This document shows, one piece after another, positions 25,785 through 34,781 of a stretch of 49,476 nucleotides of DNA (position 1 is the first letter of the stretch; each line of letters begins with the position of its first letter). The stretch lies in assembly GCA_018057705.1 (NCBI GenBank), contig JAGPDF010000031.1:1-49476 (forward strand), read 5' to 3'. The translations under genes were made by a program, and so were the position numbers. The stretch is from Thermoanaerobaculia bacterium (GTDB lineage Bacteria > Acidobacteriota > Thermoanaerobaculia > Multivoradales > JAGPDF01). The notes below the pieces were generated by a model. It had not been told where the DNA came from and did no database searches. It saw nothing but the letters and a program-made list of their open reading frames with translations.

Positions 25785-25885
25785 AACTTTCGCCAGCCAC
25801 CCCTCGTCGGTACAGCAGCGAGAGAAGCTCCTACCTCCGCTTCACCGCGACGCGAGTGCCGGAGCACGCGACCACCGCCGTGACG

Positions 25886-27256
25886 TCAGTGGTCGACGGG
25901 GTGCCCGATCTTTGCGACCAGGTCGGCGAAGTAGCGATCGAGGTCGGCCTGGGTGCGGGCTTCGACCACCAGGCGGAGGAGCGGCTCGGTGTTCGACGGC
26001 CGGACGTTGAACCACCAGTCGGGAAACTGCACGGTGATGCCGTCCAACCAGTCGACCTCGCCTTCGGGGTACGCTGCCGCGAGCTGGCGCATCTTGCCGG
26101 CCTTGTCCTCGACCTCGAAATTGGTCTCGGGGCTCTTGGCGTAGCGCAGGAGCGGCGCCACGAGCTCGGACATCTTCTTCCCGGAATGCCAGAGGAGATT
26201 GAGGACCTCGACGACCGCGAGGATCGCGCAGTCGGCATAGAAGTTGTCGCGGAAGTAGTAGTGACCGGCGAGCTCGCCGCCGAAGATCCCGTGATTGCCG
26301 CGCATGGTTGCCTTGATGAACGAGTGGCCGACGCGCTCGCGCACCGGCACGCCGCCGTGCTCGCGGATCCACTCGGCGACGGCGCGCGACGAGCGCAGGT
26401 CGTAGGTCACATGTTTGCCCGGCTCGCGCTCGAGGAGCTCGCCGGCGATGAGCGCCGTCGTCAGATCGCTGCCGACCGGTTCGCCCTTCTCGTCGATGAA
26501 CGCCGCGCGATCGAAATCGCCGTCGCACGAGATCCCGAGATCGGCGCCGACTTCGCGCACCTTGGCCTGCAGGTCGCGGAGGTTCTCGAGCTTGAGCGGA
26601 TTCGCCTCGTGATTCGGGAACGATCCGTCGAGCTCGAAGTAGAGCGGCACGAGCTCGATCCCGAGGGCATCCCAGATCGCGCGGTCGACGACCGCCATGC
26701 CGTTCGAGGCGTCGACGACCACCTTCAGACGGCGAGCGGTCGCGGAGCCCGCGGCTGGTCGCAGAAACGACAGCACGTGCTGCGCATATGCGGCCGAGAC
26801 GTCGGCGGTCGAGACCGTTCCGGGCCGGGTCGAAGCCGGGAGCTCGTTGTTCTTGACCAACTTCTCGAGCAGCGCGATGCCGTGATCGCCGGAGACCGGC
26901 CGCGCCTCGTGCTTGCTGAACTTGAGCCCGTTGTATTGCGCCGGGTTGTGCGACGCTGTGACCTGCGCGCCGCCCGCCGTCTTCAGATGGCCGATGGCGA
27001 AGTAGTTCATCGGCGTGGTGGCGAGACCGATGTCGATGACATCGAGGCCGGCCGCAGTCAGCCCCTCGATGAGCGCCCGCGCGAGCGGCACCGACGACGG
27101 CCGCATGTCGCGCGACACCACGACGCTGTTGGAATTCGCGAGATCGTCCTCGTCGAGGACAGTGCGGAACGCTTGCCCGATCTTGCGGGCCGTGCTCTCG
27201 TCGAGCTCCGTCGGATAGATGCCGCGGACGTCGTATGCCTTGAAGATGCCTGCCAT
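25886..27256 (-). CDS. Phosphomannomutase/phosphoglucomutase (alpha-D-phosphohexomutase)
   Basis: 456 residues, the normal length. It interconverts hexose 1- and 6-phosphates to supply GDP-mannose or UDP-glucose for envelope polysaccharides. All four signature loops are present: YDVRGIYP at the N-terminus, catalytic phosphoserine loop TASHNPAQYNG (about 105-115), metal loop CDGDFDR, sugar loop GGELAGHYYF, and phosphate-binding RPSNTEPLLRL near the end. ATG 27256 follows GAGGA at short spacing. Sequence pattern fits the AlgC/ManB type (single-domain bifunctional PMM/PGM), not GlmM. It is followed on the same strand by no obvious operon partner; upstream (27307) is a kinase gene 50 bases away. 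Confidence 0.9.
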   Translation of the reverse strand: MAGIFKAYDVRGIYPTELDESTARKIGQAFRTVLDEDDLANSNSVVVSRDMRPSSVPLARALIEGLTAAGLDVIDIGLATTPMNYFAIGHLKTAGGAQVTASHNPAQYNGLKFSKHEARPVSGDHGIALLEKLVKNNELPASTRPGTVSTADVSAAYAQHVLSFLRPAAGSATARRLKVVVDASNGMAVVDRAIWDALGIELVPLYFELDGSFPNHEANPLKLENLRDLQAKVREVGADLGISCDGDFDRAAFIDEKGEPVGSDLTTALIAGELLEREPGKHVTYDLRSSRAVAEWIREHGGVPVRERVGHSFIKATMRGNHGIFGGELAGHYYFRDNFYADCAILAVVEVLNLLWHSGKKMSELVAPLLRYAKSPETNFEVEDKAGKMRQLAAAYPEGEVDWLDGITVQFPDWWFNVRPSNTEPLLRLVVEARTQADLDRYFADLVAKIGHPVDH

Positions 27257-27306
27257 AAGTCCTCGCTCGGGTTCAGTCGTGGAGCTCCAAGCCTATCAGC
27301 GGGGGA

Positions 27307-30099
27307 TCAGGGACTCGGCGACAGCGAGAGCGCCGCGAGATGCCGGGAGATCATCTGCTCGAGGCGCGGTGTCGCCGGCCGGAGCTCCGCCGCGGCCGCT
27401 GCGGGCCCCGGGAGAGGCCCCTCCTGTCCGGGCGGGTCGGCCTCGCCGGCCCCGGCCAGGCGGGCGCGGGCGAAGGCGGCGAGGAATCGGGCCTCGAGGG
27501 CCGGGCGGAGGCGGGCGTCGCCGAGCCGGCGCTGGGCTTCCACGACGCGTCCGAATTCGCCGAGGGCGGCGCGGTCGCGACCCGCCGCGAGCTCCATGCG
27601 GCCGAGCAGGAGCGCCGCGAGAACCTGATCGCTCGCGAGGCCCCGGGCCGCCACCGCTTCCGCGAGCGGGCGCAGGGTCTCCGCTTCCGCCAGTCGCCCG
27701 AGGTCGACGAGAACGTGGCCCCGGTGCAGCTCGTTGAGGCGATAGCGGCGGTGACTCTCTCCAAAAGCGCGTCGCAGCCCGTCTCCGGCGAGGACGAGAT
27801 TGCGCAGCGCCGCGTCGGGCCGCAGCTGCTCGCGCTCGACCGTGGCGAGCAGGGTGCGCGCGGCGGCGGTATCCGGGTGCTCTTCTCCGAGCTGCTTCTC
27901 GCGCGCGGCAAGCGTCTCGCGCGCCAGCGTCTCGGCTGTGTCGACCTCGCCGACGACGAGACAGATCCGGGCCATGTTCAGCGGCGCGACCGAGTAGCGC
28001 GGATGGTCCTCGCCGAGGAGCTTCTTGCGCATCGCAAGGGCCGTCGAGAAGAGCTCGTAGGCCTCCTCGGTCCTGCCGCGGACCTCGAGCACGCGCGCCA
28101 GATTGCTGCGCACCCAGTTCGTGCGCGGGTCGGTGGCGCCATAGGCGCGGACGGCGAGATCGAAGGCTCGCCGGGTGGCCGCTTCGGCGGGCTCGAACTC
28201 GTCCTGCGCGAGATGCGCGAGCCCGAGGACCTGAAGCGGTCCGGCGAGTGCACGCGGCTCGACCTCCGGCTGCGCTTCGAGGATCGCCAGCGCTTCGGCG
28301 ATCGCCTCCTCCGCTTCCGCCGGACGGTCGAGCGCGCCCACGATCTCGGCGAGCACGGTCAGGGCGCGCGGGAGGTCCGGATGGCCCGGATCCAGGTGAC
28401 GTCGGCGCAAATCGACACTGCGCCGGGCGAGCGGTTCCGCAGCGGCAGTCTCCCCGCGCACGTCGGCGACCACGGCCAGAACGTAAAGGGCCTGCGCCTC
28501 GAAGAGCTCACTGTTCGGCAGGCGCGCGGTCACTTCGAGACCGCGCCGGGCGAGCTTCTCGGCGGTCGACCAGTGACCGAGCCCGTAGTTCATCTCGGCG
28601 ATCTGCAGGATCATCGGAACGAACAGCGCGGGCTCGTCGGCGAGCTCGCCTTCCAGGCGCTCCTCGCCCCGGCGCAGGAGCTCGCCGGCGGTCGGGTCCT
28701 CGCCGCTGTTCTCGAGCGGGCTCGAGGCGCGGAAGATGCTGACGAGGAAGCGCGAGACCTCTTCGGAGCGCCGCGCTTCGCTCCGCGCGCGATCGCGTTC
28801 GGCGGCGACTTGTCGCGACTGCAGCAGGACGACGATCGTTGCCGCGAGCACGAGCAGCGCGACCAGACTGGCGGAGCCGACCGCCAACCGGTGCCGCCGA
28901 ACGAACTTCCGGGCGCGATAGCGGATGGTGTCGGGTCGCGCCAGGACCGGCTGATCGGCCAGGAAGCGTTCGACGTCGTCGGCCAGGCGATCGGCCGAGC
29001 CGTACCGGCGTTCGGGGTCCTTCTGCAGCGCCTTGCGCACGATGGTCTCGAGGTCGGCGGGGATCCGGGCGAGCCCGGTCGATGTGCCGCCTGCGCCGGG
29101 CTGGCTCCGGCGATTCGACGGCGCGAGTGGCGGCGGATCGGCCTCGCAGACGACACGTTCGAGCTCGCGCCAGCTGTCCTCCCGGAAGAGGTGCGCCGGC
29201 CGGCCGGCGAGCATTTCATAGAGCAGGAGGCCGAGCTGGTAGACGTCCGACGCGGTCTGGACAGGCTCTCCGCGGATCTGCTCGGGCGAGGCATAGGCCG
29301 GAGTCAGCGGCCGGGTCGTCGTGCGCGTCTCGGGCGCCGAGAGCTCCAGACCGTCGAGTGCCCGGGAGCCCGCGAGTACTTTGGCGATGCCGAAATCGAG
29401 GAGCTTGACGACGCCGGACCGGTCGACGAGGAGATTCGACGGCTTGAGGTCGCGATGCACGATGAGGTGGGAATGCGCATGCTGCACGGCCCGGGCCGCG
29501 GTGGCGAAGAGCTGGAGCCGTTCGGTGAGCGACGGGTTCCGGGAGGCGCACCAGCGATCGATCGCTTCGCCATCGATGAGCTCGAGGACGAGGTACGGCC
29601 GCCCGTCGTCGGCGACGCCGCCATCGAGCACGCGAGCGATGTTCGGATGGGCCAGCGTCGCGAGGATCTGGCGCTCCTGCTCGAAGCGCTGTACGAGCTC
29701 GGAGTCGCGATCGGGGGAGCGTTCGAAGAGCTTGAGGGCTGCCCGCTGCCGGAATCCTCCCGCGACACGCTCGGCGACGAAGACGCGCGACATGCCGCCA
29801 CGGGCGAGGGGCTCGACGATCCTCCAGGCGCCGACGCGCGAGCCGGCGGCAAACGCGTCCGCGGCTTCGGGACGGGCGCGCGCCGCGAGGATGGCACCCT
29901 GGCGGAGAGCCTGGTCGAGACTGGCTTCGGTGCCGCAACGGGCGGCGTCGAGCAGCCGGTCGAGCAGGGCGGCGACGGCTGCGTCCTCCCCGCGCAGGAG
30001 CTCCAGCTGTTCGCCGCGCCGGACTTCGTCGAGATCGAGCAACTCGGCGAACAGCCGGTCGGCCCGGCGGGCGCGCTCGAGGTCGAGGTCGCCGATCAC
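27307..30099 (-). CDS. Ser/Thr protein kinase with C-terminal tetratricopeptide region
   Basis: 930 residues from GTG 30099, whose first bases overlap the sigma-factor stop (GTGA). The frame is open to 30147, but the overlap makes 30099 the natural start. A helical N-terminal region is followed by the kinase domain (about 90-345): ARGGMSRVF loop, Lys123 in AALKLF, HRDLKPSN (215-222), DFG (235-237), YASPEQIRGE. Then come a membrane span near 415-435 (ASLVALLVLAATIVVLLQ) and about 450 residues of TPR/SEL-like helices (ARRGLEVTARLPNSELFEAQ, YELFSTALAMRKKLLG, RETLAAREKQLGEEHPDTA). Pairing of this kinase type with an ECF sigma factor is very common in Acidobacteriota and Planctomycetota. The TPR region probably lies outside the membrane. 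Confidence 0.9.
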   Translation of the reverse strand: MIGDLDLERARRADRLFAELLDLDEVRRGEQLELLRGEDAAVAALLDRLLDAARCGTEASLDQALRQGAILAARARPEAADAFAAGSRVGAWRIVEPLARGGMSRVFVAERVAGGFRQRAALKLFERSPDRDSELVQRFEQERQILATLAHPNIARVLDGGVADDGRPYLVLELIDGEAIDRWCASRNPSLTERLQLFATAARAVQHAHSHLIVHRDLKPSNLLVDRSGVVKLLDFGIAKVLAGSRALDGLELSAPETRTTTRPLTPAYASPEQIRGEPVQTASDVYQLGLLLYEMLAGRPAHLFREDSWRELERVVCEADPPPLAPSNRRSQPGAGGTSTGLARIPADLETIVRKALQKDPERRYGSADRLADDVERFLADQPVLARPDTIRYRARKFVRRHRLAVGSASLVALLVLAATIVVLLQSRQVAAERDRARSEARRSEEVSRFLVSIFRASSPLENSGEDPTAGELLRRGEERLEGELADEPALFVPMILQIAEMNYGLGHWSTAEKLARRGLEVTARLPNSELFEAQALYVLAVVADVRGETAAAEPLARRSVDLRRRHLDPGHPDLPRALTVLAEIVGALDRPAEAEEAIAEALAILEAQPEVEPRALAGPLQVLGLAHLAQDEFEPAEAATRRAFDLAVRAYGATDPRTNWVRSNLARVLEVRGRTEEAYELFSTALAMRKKLLGEDHPRYSVAPLNMARICLVVGEVDTAETLARETLAAREKQLGEEHPDTAAARTLLATVEREQLRPDAALRNLVLAGDGLRRAFGESHRRYRLNELHRGHVLVDLGRLAEAETLRPLAEAVAARGLASDQVLAALLLGRMELAAGRDRAALGEFGRVVEAQRRLGDARLRPALEARFLAAFARARLAGAGEADPPGQEGPLPGPAAAAAELRPATPRLEQMISRHLAALSLSPSP

Positions 30100-30662
30100 C
30101 TCGACGCTTCCAGGTCGAGCCGCAGCCAGGCGCGGGCGCGTTGCCACTCGCGCTGGGCCGTGCGCAGCGGCAGGCCGAGCGTGGCGGCGGTTTCGGCTTC
30201 GGTGAGACCGGCGAAGACGCGCAGCTCGACCAGTCGGACGAGTTGGGGATTGATCTCCTCGAGGCGTTCGAGCGCGTCGTGCACCCGCTCGAGGTCCGTG
30301 GCGCCGACGTCCAGGATGTGGACCCCTGTATCGAGCGGCAGGTGGACGATCCCCTCGCCGCGCTTGCCGGCGTTCGCCGCGCGATGTTGATCGATCACCA
30401 GTTGCCGCATGGCGCGCGCGCAGACGGCGAAGAAGTGCTCGCGATCGCGCGCCGGAGTCGCTGCGCTCGCGGCGAGCTTCATATAGGCCTCGTGCACGAG
30501 CGCGGTGGTCTCGAGTCCTGCCGGGCGCCCGGCCCGCAGCTGCGAGCGGGCGATGCGTTTGAGCTCAGCGTAGAGCAGCTCGACCAGCGCCGGAAAGGCG
30601 CTACTGTCCCCAGAGCCATAGGCGGAGAAGAGTCTGTCGAGCTCGACAGTGCCCCCGGTCAT
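30096..30662 (-). CDS. ECF sigma factor (kinase-associated, TIGR02999-like)
   Basis: 188 residues from ATG 30662 (frame open to 30704). Sigma region 2 is seen in ELLYAELKRIARSQL...LETTALVHEAYMKL and the following HFFAVCARAMRQLVIDQHRA. Region 4 HTH is in LVRLVELRVFAGLTEAETAATLGLPLRTAQREWQRARAWLR, split by the usual linker. The REWQRARAWL ending is typical of the sigma-70 family that is encoded next to kinase-TPR genes. It redirects RNA polymerase, probably to the operon containing the downstream kinase. The stop overlaps the kinase start, so expression is coupled. No anti-sigma gene is adjacent; the kinase is the expected regulator. Confidence 0.9.
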   Translation of the reverse strand: MTGGTVELDRLFSAYGSGDSSAFPALVELLYAELKRIARSQLRAGRPAGLETTALVHEAYMKLAASAATPARDREHFFAVCARAMRQLVIDQHRAANAGKRGEGIVHLPLDTGVHILDVGATDLERVHDALERLEEINPQLVRLVELRVFAGLTEAETAATLGLPLRTAQREWQRARAWLRLDLEASR

Positions 30663-30740
30663 CAATTTCTGGCTTCCCCCGGCGATTTCGGCAGACGCTA
30701 TCAAAGCGCCGTACCGGGCGGGAGCCGGTCCGGGAACGCG

Positions 30741-32021
30741 TCACGGGACGACGTCGCTCCAGGCGGCATCGCCGCCGGACTCGAAGTCGTCGGTGAAGAG
30801 GACGCGCCGGGCGAACCGGCGGACCAGGACGTCGTCGCTGTCGTCGAGCCCGAAATCGGGAGCGTTCCAGACCACCGCGAAAGTCGCCGGCCCCACAGCC
30901 ACGTCGGGGCGCTCGGGGGAGCCAAACGCCGCGCCGAGGACGGAGAACGAGCTTCCCACGGGCTGGCCCGACTTCGTGAACTCCCGCGCCAGGATGTCGT
31001 TCGCAGACTGCAGAATGTCCCACACCACGACGAAGGCACCGTCGGCGGCCATGCCGATCCGGAAGCCCGAACTCGGAATGGTCGGCGCATCGTCCACGAC
31101 CCACTCCGGGCCGAGGGCGTCGCAGTCGCGATCGAAGAAGCGGGCTCGAAGGTGGAAGTCGCCGATGGATGTGTACCAGACGACGGCAAAGTGCCCGTCC
31201 GCGGCGGCGGCGATCTGGGGGCCGTACTGGTTGCCCTGAGTCGTCTGGTTGACCGGGATTGCAGGTCCGAAGACCTGCGTATCGGTCACACAGCGCAATG
31301 CGACTCCCTTGCCTTCGCCGTCGAAGTCGGTCCAGGCGACGACCGCCCGGTCGTCGCCCAGGGCCGCGACGGCGACATCCCGATCGCCCGAGTTGCTGAT
31401 GCCCACCGGAAACTCGCCCATCCCCACCCCGGCCGGTGTCGAGCGCTCGAACCAGACCGTGTCGCTCCAGGCCGACCAGGCCACGACCATCTCATCGTTG
31501 GCATCGATGTCCACGGCATGAAAGGCAACGGATGCCGTCTCGAGAGGATCATCGATCGCCAGCTCTCCGGACAGAAGGGTCCCGTCGGCGGACGTTCGCC
31601 GCGCATAGAGGTGATTTCCGTTGCCGGGACCGAGCGGCTCGAGACTCAACCAGATGGCCGCCCAATCGGCGCTTCCATTCATGGCGAGGTCCGGCCGATT
31701 CTGGTTGCCGGCGACGACCGCATTGAGCGTCGACTCGCTCCCAAAGGTACCGTTGGCCTGAAGGCGGCGGCTCCGGATGTCCTGCGCGTTGGTGACGAAG
31801 GACTGATACCAGGCAATCCGAAAGGCGCCGTTGTCGGCCGCACCGACGCGCGCCCAGCGAGCCTCGAAGTCGAGCTCCGTGTTGACGATCGTGGCACTGC
31901 CCAGCGGAAGAGGCTGAGCGGCGGCCGGCGCCAGGGCGGCGGATGCGAGGAACAGACCGGACAGGAGCGCAGCAATTGGACTCAAGGAAACAATGGGATT
32001 CATGGAAGCAATGGGGTTCAT
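30741..32021 (-). CDS. Secreted beta-propeller-like protein with C-terminal FESG...W motif, paralogue A
   Basis: 426 residues from ATG 32021, which has GGAGGGT about 7 bases upstream. The start region repeats MNPIASMNPIVSL and runs into a signal peptide ending AAAQ. The body consists of repeated blade-like units with an aromatic-rich AVVW core (FRIAWYQSFV, AAIWLSLEP, MVVAWSAWSD, AVVAWTDFDG, FAVVWYTSIG, FVVVWDILQS, FAVVWNAPDF). The end is RRVLFTDDFESGGDAAWSDV, a C-terminal signature shared with the neighbour at 32105 and with many secreted proteins of Xanthomonadales-like and Acidobacteriota genomes. It may mark a sorting or anchoring signal; that is inference. No enzymatic motif seen. Confidence 0.65.
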   Translation of the reverse strand: MNPIASMNPIVSLSPIAALLSGLFLASAALAPAAAQPLPLGSATIVNTELDFEARWARVGAADNGAFRIAWYQSFVTNAQDIRSRRLQANGTFGSESTLNAVVAGNQNRPDLAMNGSADWAAIWLSLEPLGPGNGNHLYARRTSADGTLLSGELAIDDPLETASVAFHAVDIDANDEMVVAWSAWSDTVWFERSTPAGVGMGEFPVGISNSGDRDVAVAALGDDRAVVAWTDFDGEGKGVALRCVTDTQVFGPAIPVNQTTQGNQYGPQIAAAADGHFAVVWYTSIGDFHLRARFFDRDCDALGPEWVVDDAPTIPSSGFRIGMAADGAFVVVWDILQSANDILAREFTKSGQPVGSSFSVLGAAFGSPERPDVAVGPATFAVVWNAPDFGLDDSDDVLVRRFARRVLFTDDFESGGDAAWSDVVP

Positions 32022-32022
32022 G

Positions 32023-32071
32023 GAAGACCCTCCTGCCTCGCTCCACGGATTCGGGCGGGCGATCCCGCCAG
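32023..32071 (-). promoter_or_regulatory. Conserved upstream element with hairpin (copy B)
   Basis: The 49 bases ahead of the gene at 30741-32021 match those ahead of its paralogue (33351-33399), including CGGATTCGG and GATCCCGCCAG. In this copy GGCGGG (32054-32059) and CCCGCC (32064-32069) can form a tight hairpin just upstream of the ribosome-binding site. This may be a 5' leader regulating translation or simply a remnant of gene duplication. Confidence 0.4.
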
Positions 32072-32104
32072 GACGGAGGTGCCAGGAGAGCCCTGAACGA
32101 GCGG

Positions 32105-33349
32105 TCATGGCGTGACCGCGCTCCAGGCCGTGAAGTCGAGGGACTCGAAGCCGTCGGTGAAGACAACCCGGCGTGCGAAGCGGCGGACGACGATGTTACG
32201 CGGCCCGGCGGCGCCGCTGTCGGGAGTCGTCCAGACCGCCCCGAAGGTTCCGGCGGAGATGGCGACCGCGGGGTTCGCCTGCACACCGAGGGTTGTCGCG
32301 TTGACGGCAAAAGGCGCTCCGGCCGGTAATCCCACCTTGGTGTACTCCCGGGCGGCGATGCCGTTGTCGGCGTCGAACTCCTGCGAGTACCAGACCACCA
32401 CGAAGGCGCCGTCGGCCGCCATATCCACACGGGGAAAGGCCGCAGGCTCACCCGGGGTGCTGACGGTGAACTCGTTCCCGATCGGCGCACAATCGGTCCC
32501 CCCTCCGTCGATGGTGAAGAGCCGCGCCCGGATCTCGAGCTCGTGCTGCCAGACGATGACGAAGCGGAACTGGCCGTCCGACGCTACTGCGGGAAAGGTC
32601 TGGTCACCGGTCACGACGGCGTGCGCAATCGTCCCGGGTTCGAGCGCGAGGGCGAGCTCGTGGCAACGAAAGTAGGCGCCGCTCCCTTGTCCGTCGCTCG
32701 CGTGCCAGACGGCCACCCATTGATCCCCGTAGAGGCCGGCAGCATCCGGAGCCGAGCCTGGCGCACTCGCGGCTATGGCCGAGCCGGCGAACTGAACCCC
32801 GGAACGGTCGCGGAATCTGCCTTCGATGGAATTGCCGTCGCTTTCGTTGCGCCAGACGCCGACGAAGGAGTCGTCGCCCACCGCGGCCACCGCCGGGAAG
32901 GAGATGTCTGCCGGCAAGTCGACTGCGAACTGGGATTCGGCGCCGAGGATCGTGCCGCCAGCGGTGGTCCAACGCCCGAACGGCAAGTCGACTCCGACGG
33001 CTGCCTGATCGGTCGACCAGCTGGCGACCCAGTCGCCGCCAGCGGTCGAATCGACGCTCGGGGACTTCTGGTCGAGGGTCGTCGTCTCGGAGAGCAGAGA
33101 GTCGCTGCCGAGCGACCCGTTGACCTGCAGGCGGCGGATCCGGACATCCCAATGGGCCGGATCGCCCACCTGTGTGCTCCAGACGATGCGGAAGTTGTCG
33201 GCGCCGTCGGCCGCAATGTCGGGCGACGTCTGTTCGCCCGCGACGGTGGCGTTCACCGTCACTTCGCCGCCGATCGGGAGCGGCTGGGCGGGAGAAATGG
33301 TGGACAGCGCAAGCGACAGTCCGAGAGAGAGCGCGATGCATCGGTTCAT
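32105..33349 (-). CDS. Secreted beta-propeller-like protein with C-terminal DGFES...W motif, paralogue B
   Basis: 414 residues from ATG 33349 (GGAGG 7 bases upstream). A signal peptide ends SPAQ. It shares architecture and sequence with the gene at 30741: starts PLPIGGEVTVNATVAGEQTS, has repeated AVVW-type blades (FRIVWSTQVGD, WVASWSTDQ, FVGVWRNES, WVAVWHASDG, FVIVWQHELE, FVVVWYSQEF, FGAVWTTPDS), and ends RRVVFTDGFESLDFTAWSAV. Tandem duplication including the 5' leader is the simplest explanation. Repeats of this kind form propellers that often mediate binding. Function is unknown. Confidence 0.65.
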   Translation of the reverse strand: MNRCIALSLGLSLALSTISPAQPLPIGGEVTVNATVAGEQTSPDIAADGADNFRIVWSTQVGDPAHWDVRIRRLQVNGSLGSDSLLSETTTLDQKSPSVDSTAGGDWVASWSTDQAAVGVDLPFGRWTTAGGTILGAESQFAVDLPADISFPAVAAVGDDSFVGVWRNESDGNSIEGRFRDRSGVQFAGSAIAASAPGSAPDAAGLYGDQWVAVWHASDGQGSGAYFRCHELALALEPGTIAHAVVTGDQTFPAVASDGQFRFVIVWQHELEIRARLFTIDGGGTDCAPIGNEFTVSTPGEPAAFPRVDMAADGAFVVVWYSQEFDADNGIAAREYTKVGLPAGAPFAVNATTLGVQANPAVAISAGTFGAVWTTPDSGAAGPRNIVVRRFARRVVFTDGFESLDFTAWSAVTP

Positions 33350-33350
33350 G

Positions 33351-33399
33351 GGAAGCCTCCTGCAACCTCCCACGGATTCGGTCGGTGGATCCCGCCAGC
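33351..33399 (-). promoter_or_regulatory. Conserved upstream element (copy A)
   Basis: It shares CGGATTCGG, GATCCCGCCAG and flanking CTCC/CCTCCTGC with 32023-32071. The hairpin is weaker here, because GGTCGG replaces one arm. It lies between the amidohydrolase stop (33425) and the start of the paralogue at 33349. A shared leader of unknown function. Confidence 0.4.
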
Positions 33400-33424
33400 G
33401 GCCTGAGGGAATCTTGCGCCGAAC

Positions 33425-34738
33425 CTAGAGCGGAACCCGCTTTCCGCCGACCATGACGAAGCTCGGATGGGTGAGGAGGCCCAGGTCGCCCAGTGGGTCG
33501 CCGGGGACGGCGACGAGGTCGGCGAGCTTGCCGGGTTCGAGCGTGCCGATCCGATCCTCCCAGCCGAGGAGCTCGGCGCCGACGCGGGTCGCCGCCTGGA
33601 TCGCCTGCATCGGCGTCATGCCGGCGCGGTGGAGCGCCGCGATCTCGCCCACATTGATCTCCTGCGTATAGCCGCCGAAGTCGCTGCCGGCGGCGATCTT
33701 CACGCCGGCGCGGATCGCCTTGCCGACCCAGGCGTACTGTTCGTCCTTGTAACGCTTCGAAAGCTCGATCATCTTTGCCTGCGCGCCGGTCGGGTCGCCG
33801 TGCTCGATGTAGTAGTCGCCGATGTAGAGCGTCGGGACCAGCCAGACACCGCTCTCGACCAGCATGCCGATCGCCTCGTCGTCGAGAAAGGTACCGTGCT
33901 CGATCGAGCGCACGCCGGCGCGGATCGCGGCCTTGATCCCATCGGTGGCGTGGGCGTGGGCCATCACGGGGACGCCGTGGCGCTTCGCCTCGTCGACGGC
34001 GACGCGGAGCTCCTCCGGGGAAAAGTGCACATCCTGCGGTCGGTCGCCGGCCGACATGAAGGCGCCGGTCACCAGGAGCTTCACCCAGTCGCTGCCGTAC
34101 TTGATCTCCTCGCGCACGGCCTTCCTCACCTCTTCGACGCCGTCGGCGATGCGGCCGTCGGCCGCGACGCGGACCTCGGGCGCGAGGAAGTTGATGTCGC
34201 CGCCGCCGCCGGTGGTCGAGAGGTAGTGGGCCGCGCCGGTGAGCCGGGGCCCGAGGAAGAGCCCGGCGTCGATCGCCTTGCGCAGGTCGGTCACAGCGTA
34301 GGCAACGTCGGCGTCCCCCGCGATACGCAGCGTCGTCCAGCCGGCGCGCAGGTTGTCCTGCACCGCCTTCATGCCGCGCAACGCCTTGAACGCCGAAGAG
34401 TGCTTGAGATGGTCGATCTGGTAGTCGTCGACCGTGATCAGCGGATGCGAATGCGCGTCGACGAGCCCCGGGAGGAGCGTCGCGTCGCCGAGGTCGAGCG
34501 TCTCGAGCCCCGGCGTGAGGAGCTCTCTTCCGCCGACCGCCACGATCCGCTCGCCTTCGACGACGACCACGGCGTCTTGCTTCACCTGGTCGCTGCGCCC
34601 GTCGATCAAACGGGCGGCGCGGACAGCGATACGAGAAGAAGCTGCTGGTAGAGGAGAGGCGGTTGCAGCGCTGGCGGCTGTCGACGGGGCGAGTGTGGCG
34701 GCGGCGATCCAGGCCAGGGTTCGCAGATGGGCTCGCAT
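33425..34738 (-). CDS. Exported metal-dependent amidohydrolase (imidazolonepropionase/prolidase-like)
   Basis: About 437 residues from ATG 34738 (an adjacent GTG at 34741 is also possible). A signal peptide precedes the domain (ATLAPSTAASA, about 25). The amidohydrolase barrel follows: LPGLVDAHSHP (first metal His pair), Lys in SDWVKLLVTG that is carboxylated in this family, MAHAHATDG and SIEHGTF (two His), and AGSDFGG (catalytic Asp). The final GTLEPGKLADLVAVPGDPL is the usual closing beta element. Members hydrolyse cyclic amides or Xaa-Pro-type dipeptides; substrate cannot be read from sequence. The periplasmic location fits nutrient or peptide degradation. It is preceded by no operon partner and followed by the secreted paralogues. 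Confidence 0.85.
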   Translation of the reverse strand: MRAHLRTLAWIAAATLAPSTAASAATASPLPAASSRIAVRAARLIDGRSDQVKQDAVVVVEGERIVAVGGRELLTPGLETLDLGDATLLPGLVDAHSHPLITVDDYQIDHLKHSSAFKALRGMKAVQDNLRAGWTTLRIAGDADVAYAVTDLRKAIDAGLFLGPRLTGAAHYLSTTGGGGDINFLAPEVRVAADGRIADGVEEVRKAVREEIKYGSDWVKLLVTGAFMSAGDRPQDVHFSPEELRVAVDEAKRHGVPVMAHAHATDGIKAAIRAGVRSIEHGTFLDDEAIGMLVESGVWLVPTLYIGDYYIEHGDPTGAQAKMIELSKRYKDEQYAWVGKAIRAGVKIAAGSDFGGYTQEINVGEIAALHRAGMTPMQAIQAATRVGAELLGWEDRIGTLEPGKLADLVAVPGDPLGDLGLLTHPSFVMVGGKRVPL

Positions 34739-34781
34739 CACGGGACGGTAACAGATCCTCGTGGCGACGCCGGGGGGGCTG

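Noticed and set aside
25745-27628. Plus-strand open frame of about 620 codons
   Set aside because: It is antisense to the phosphohexomutase, whose motifs are unmistakable.
27340-30390. Very long open frame on the plus strand (about 1000 codons)
   Set aside because: It is antisense to the kinase and sigma genes, has no recognisable domain, and arises from high third-position GC.
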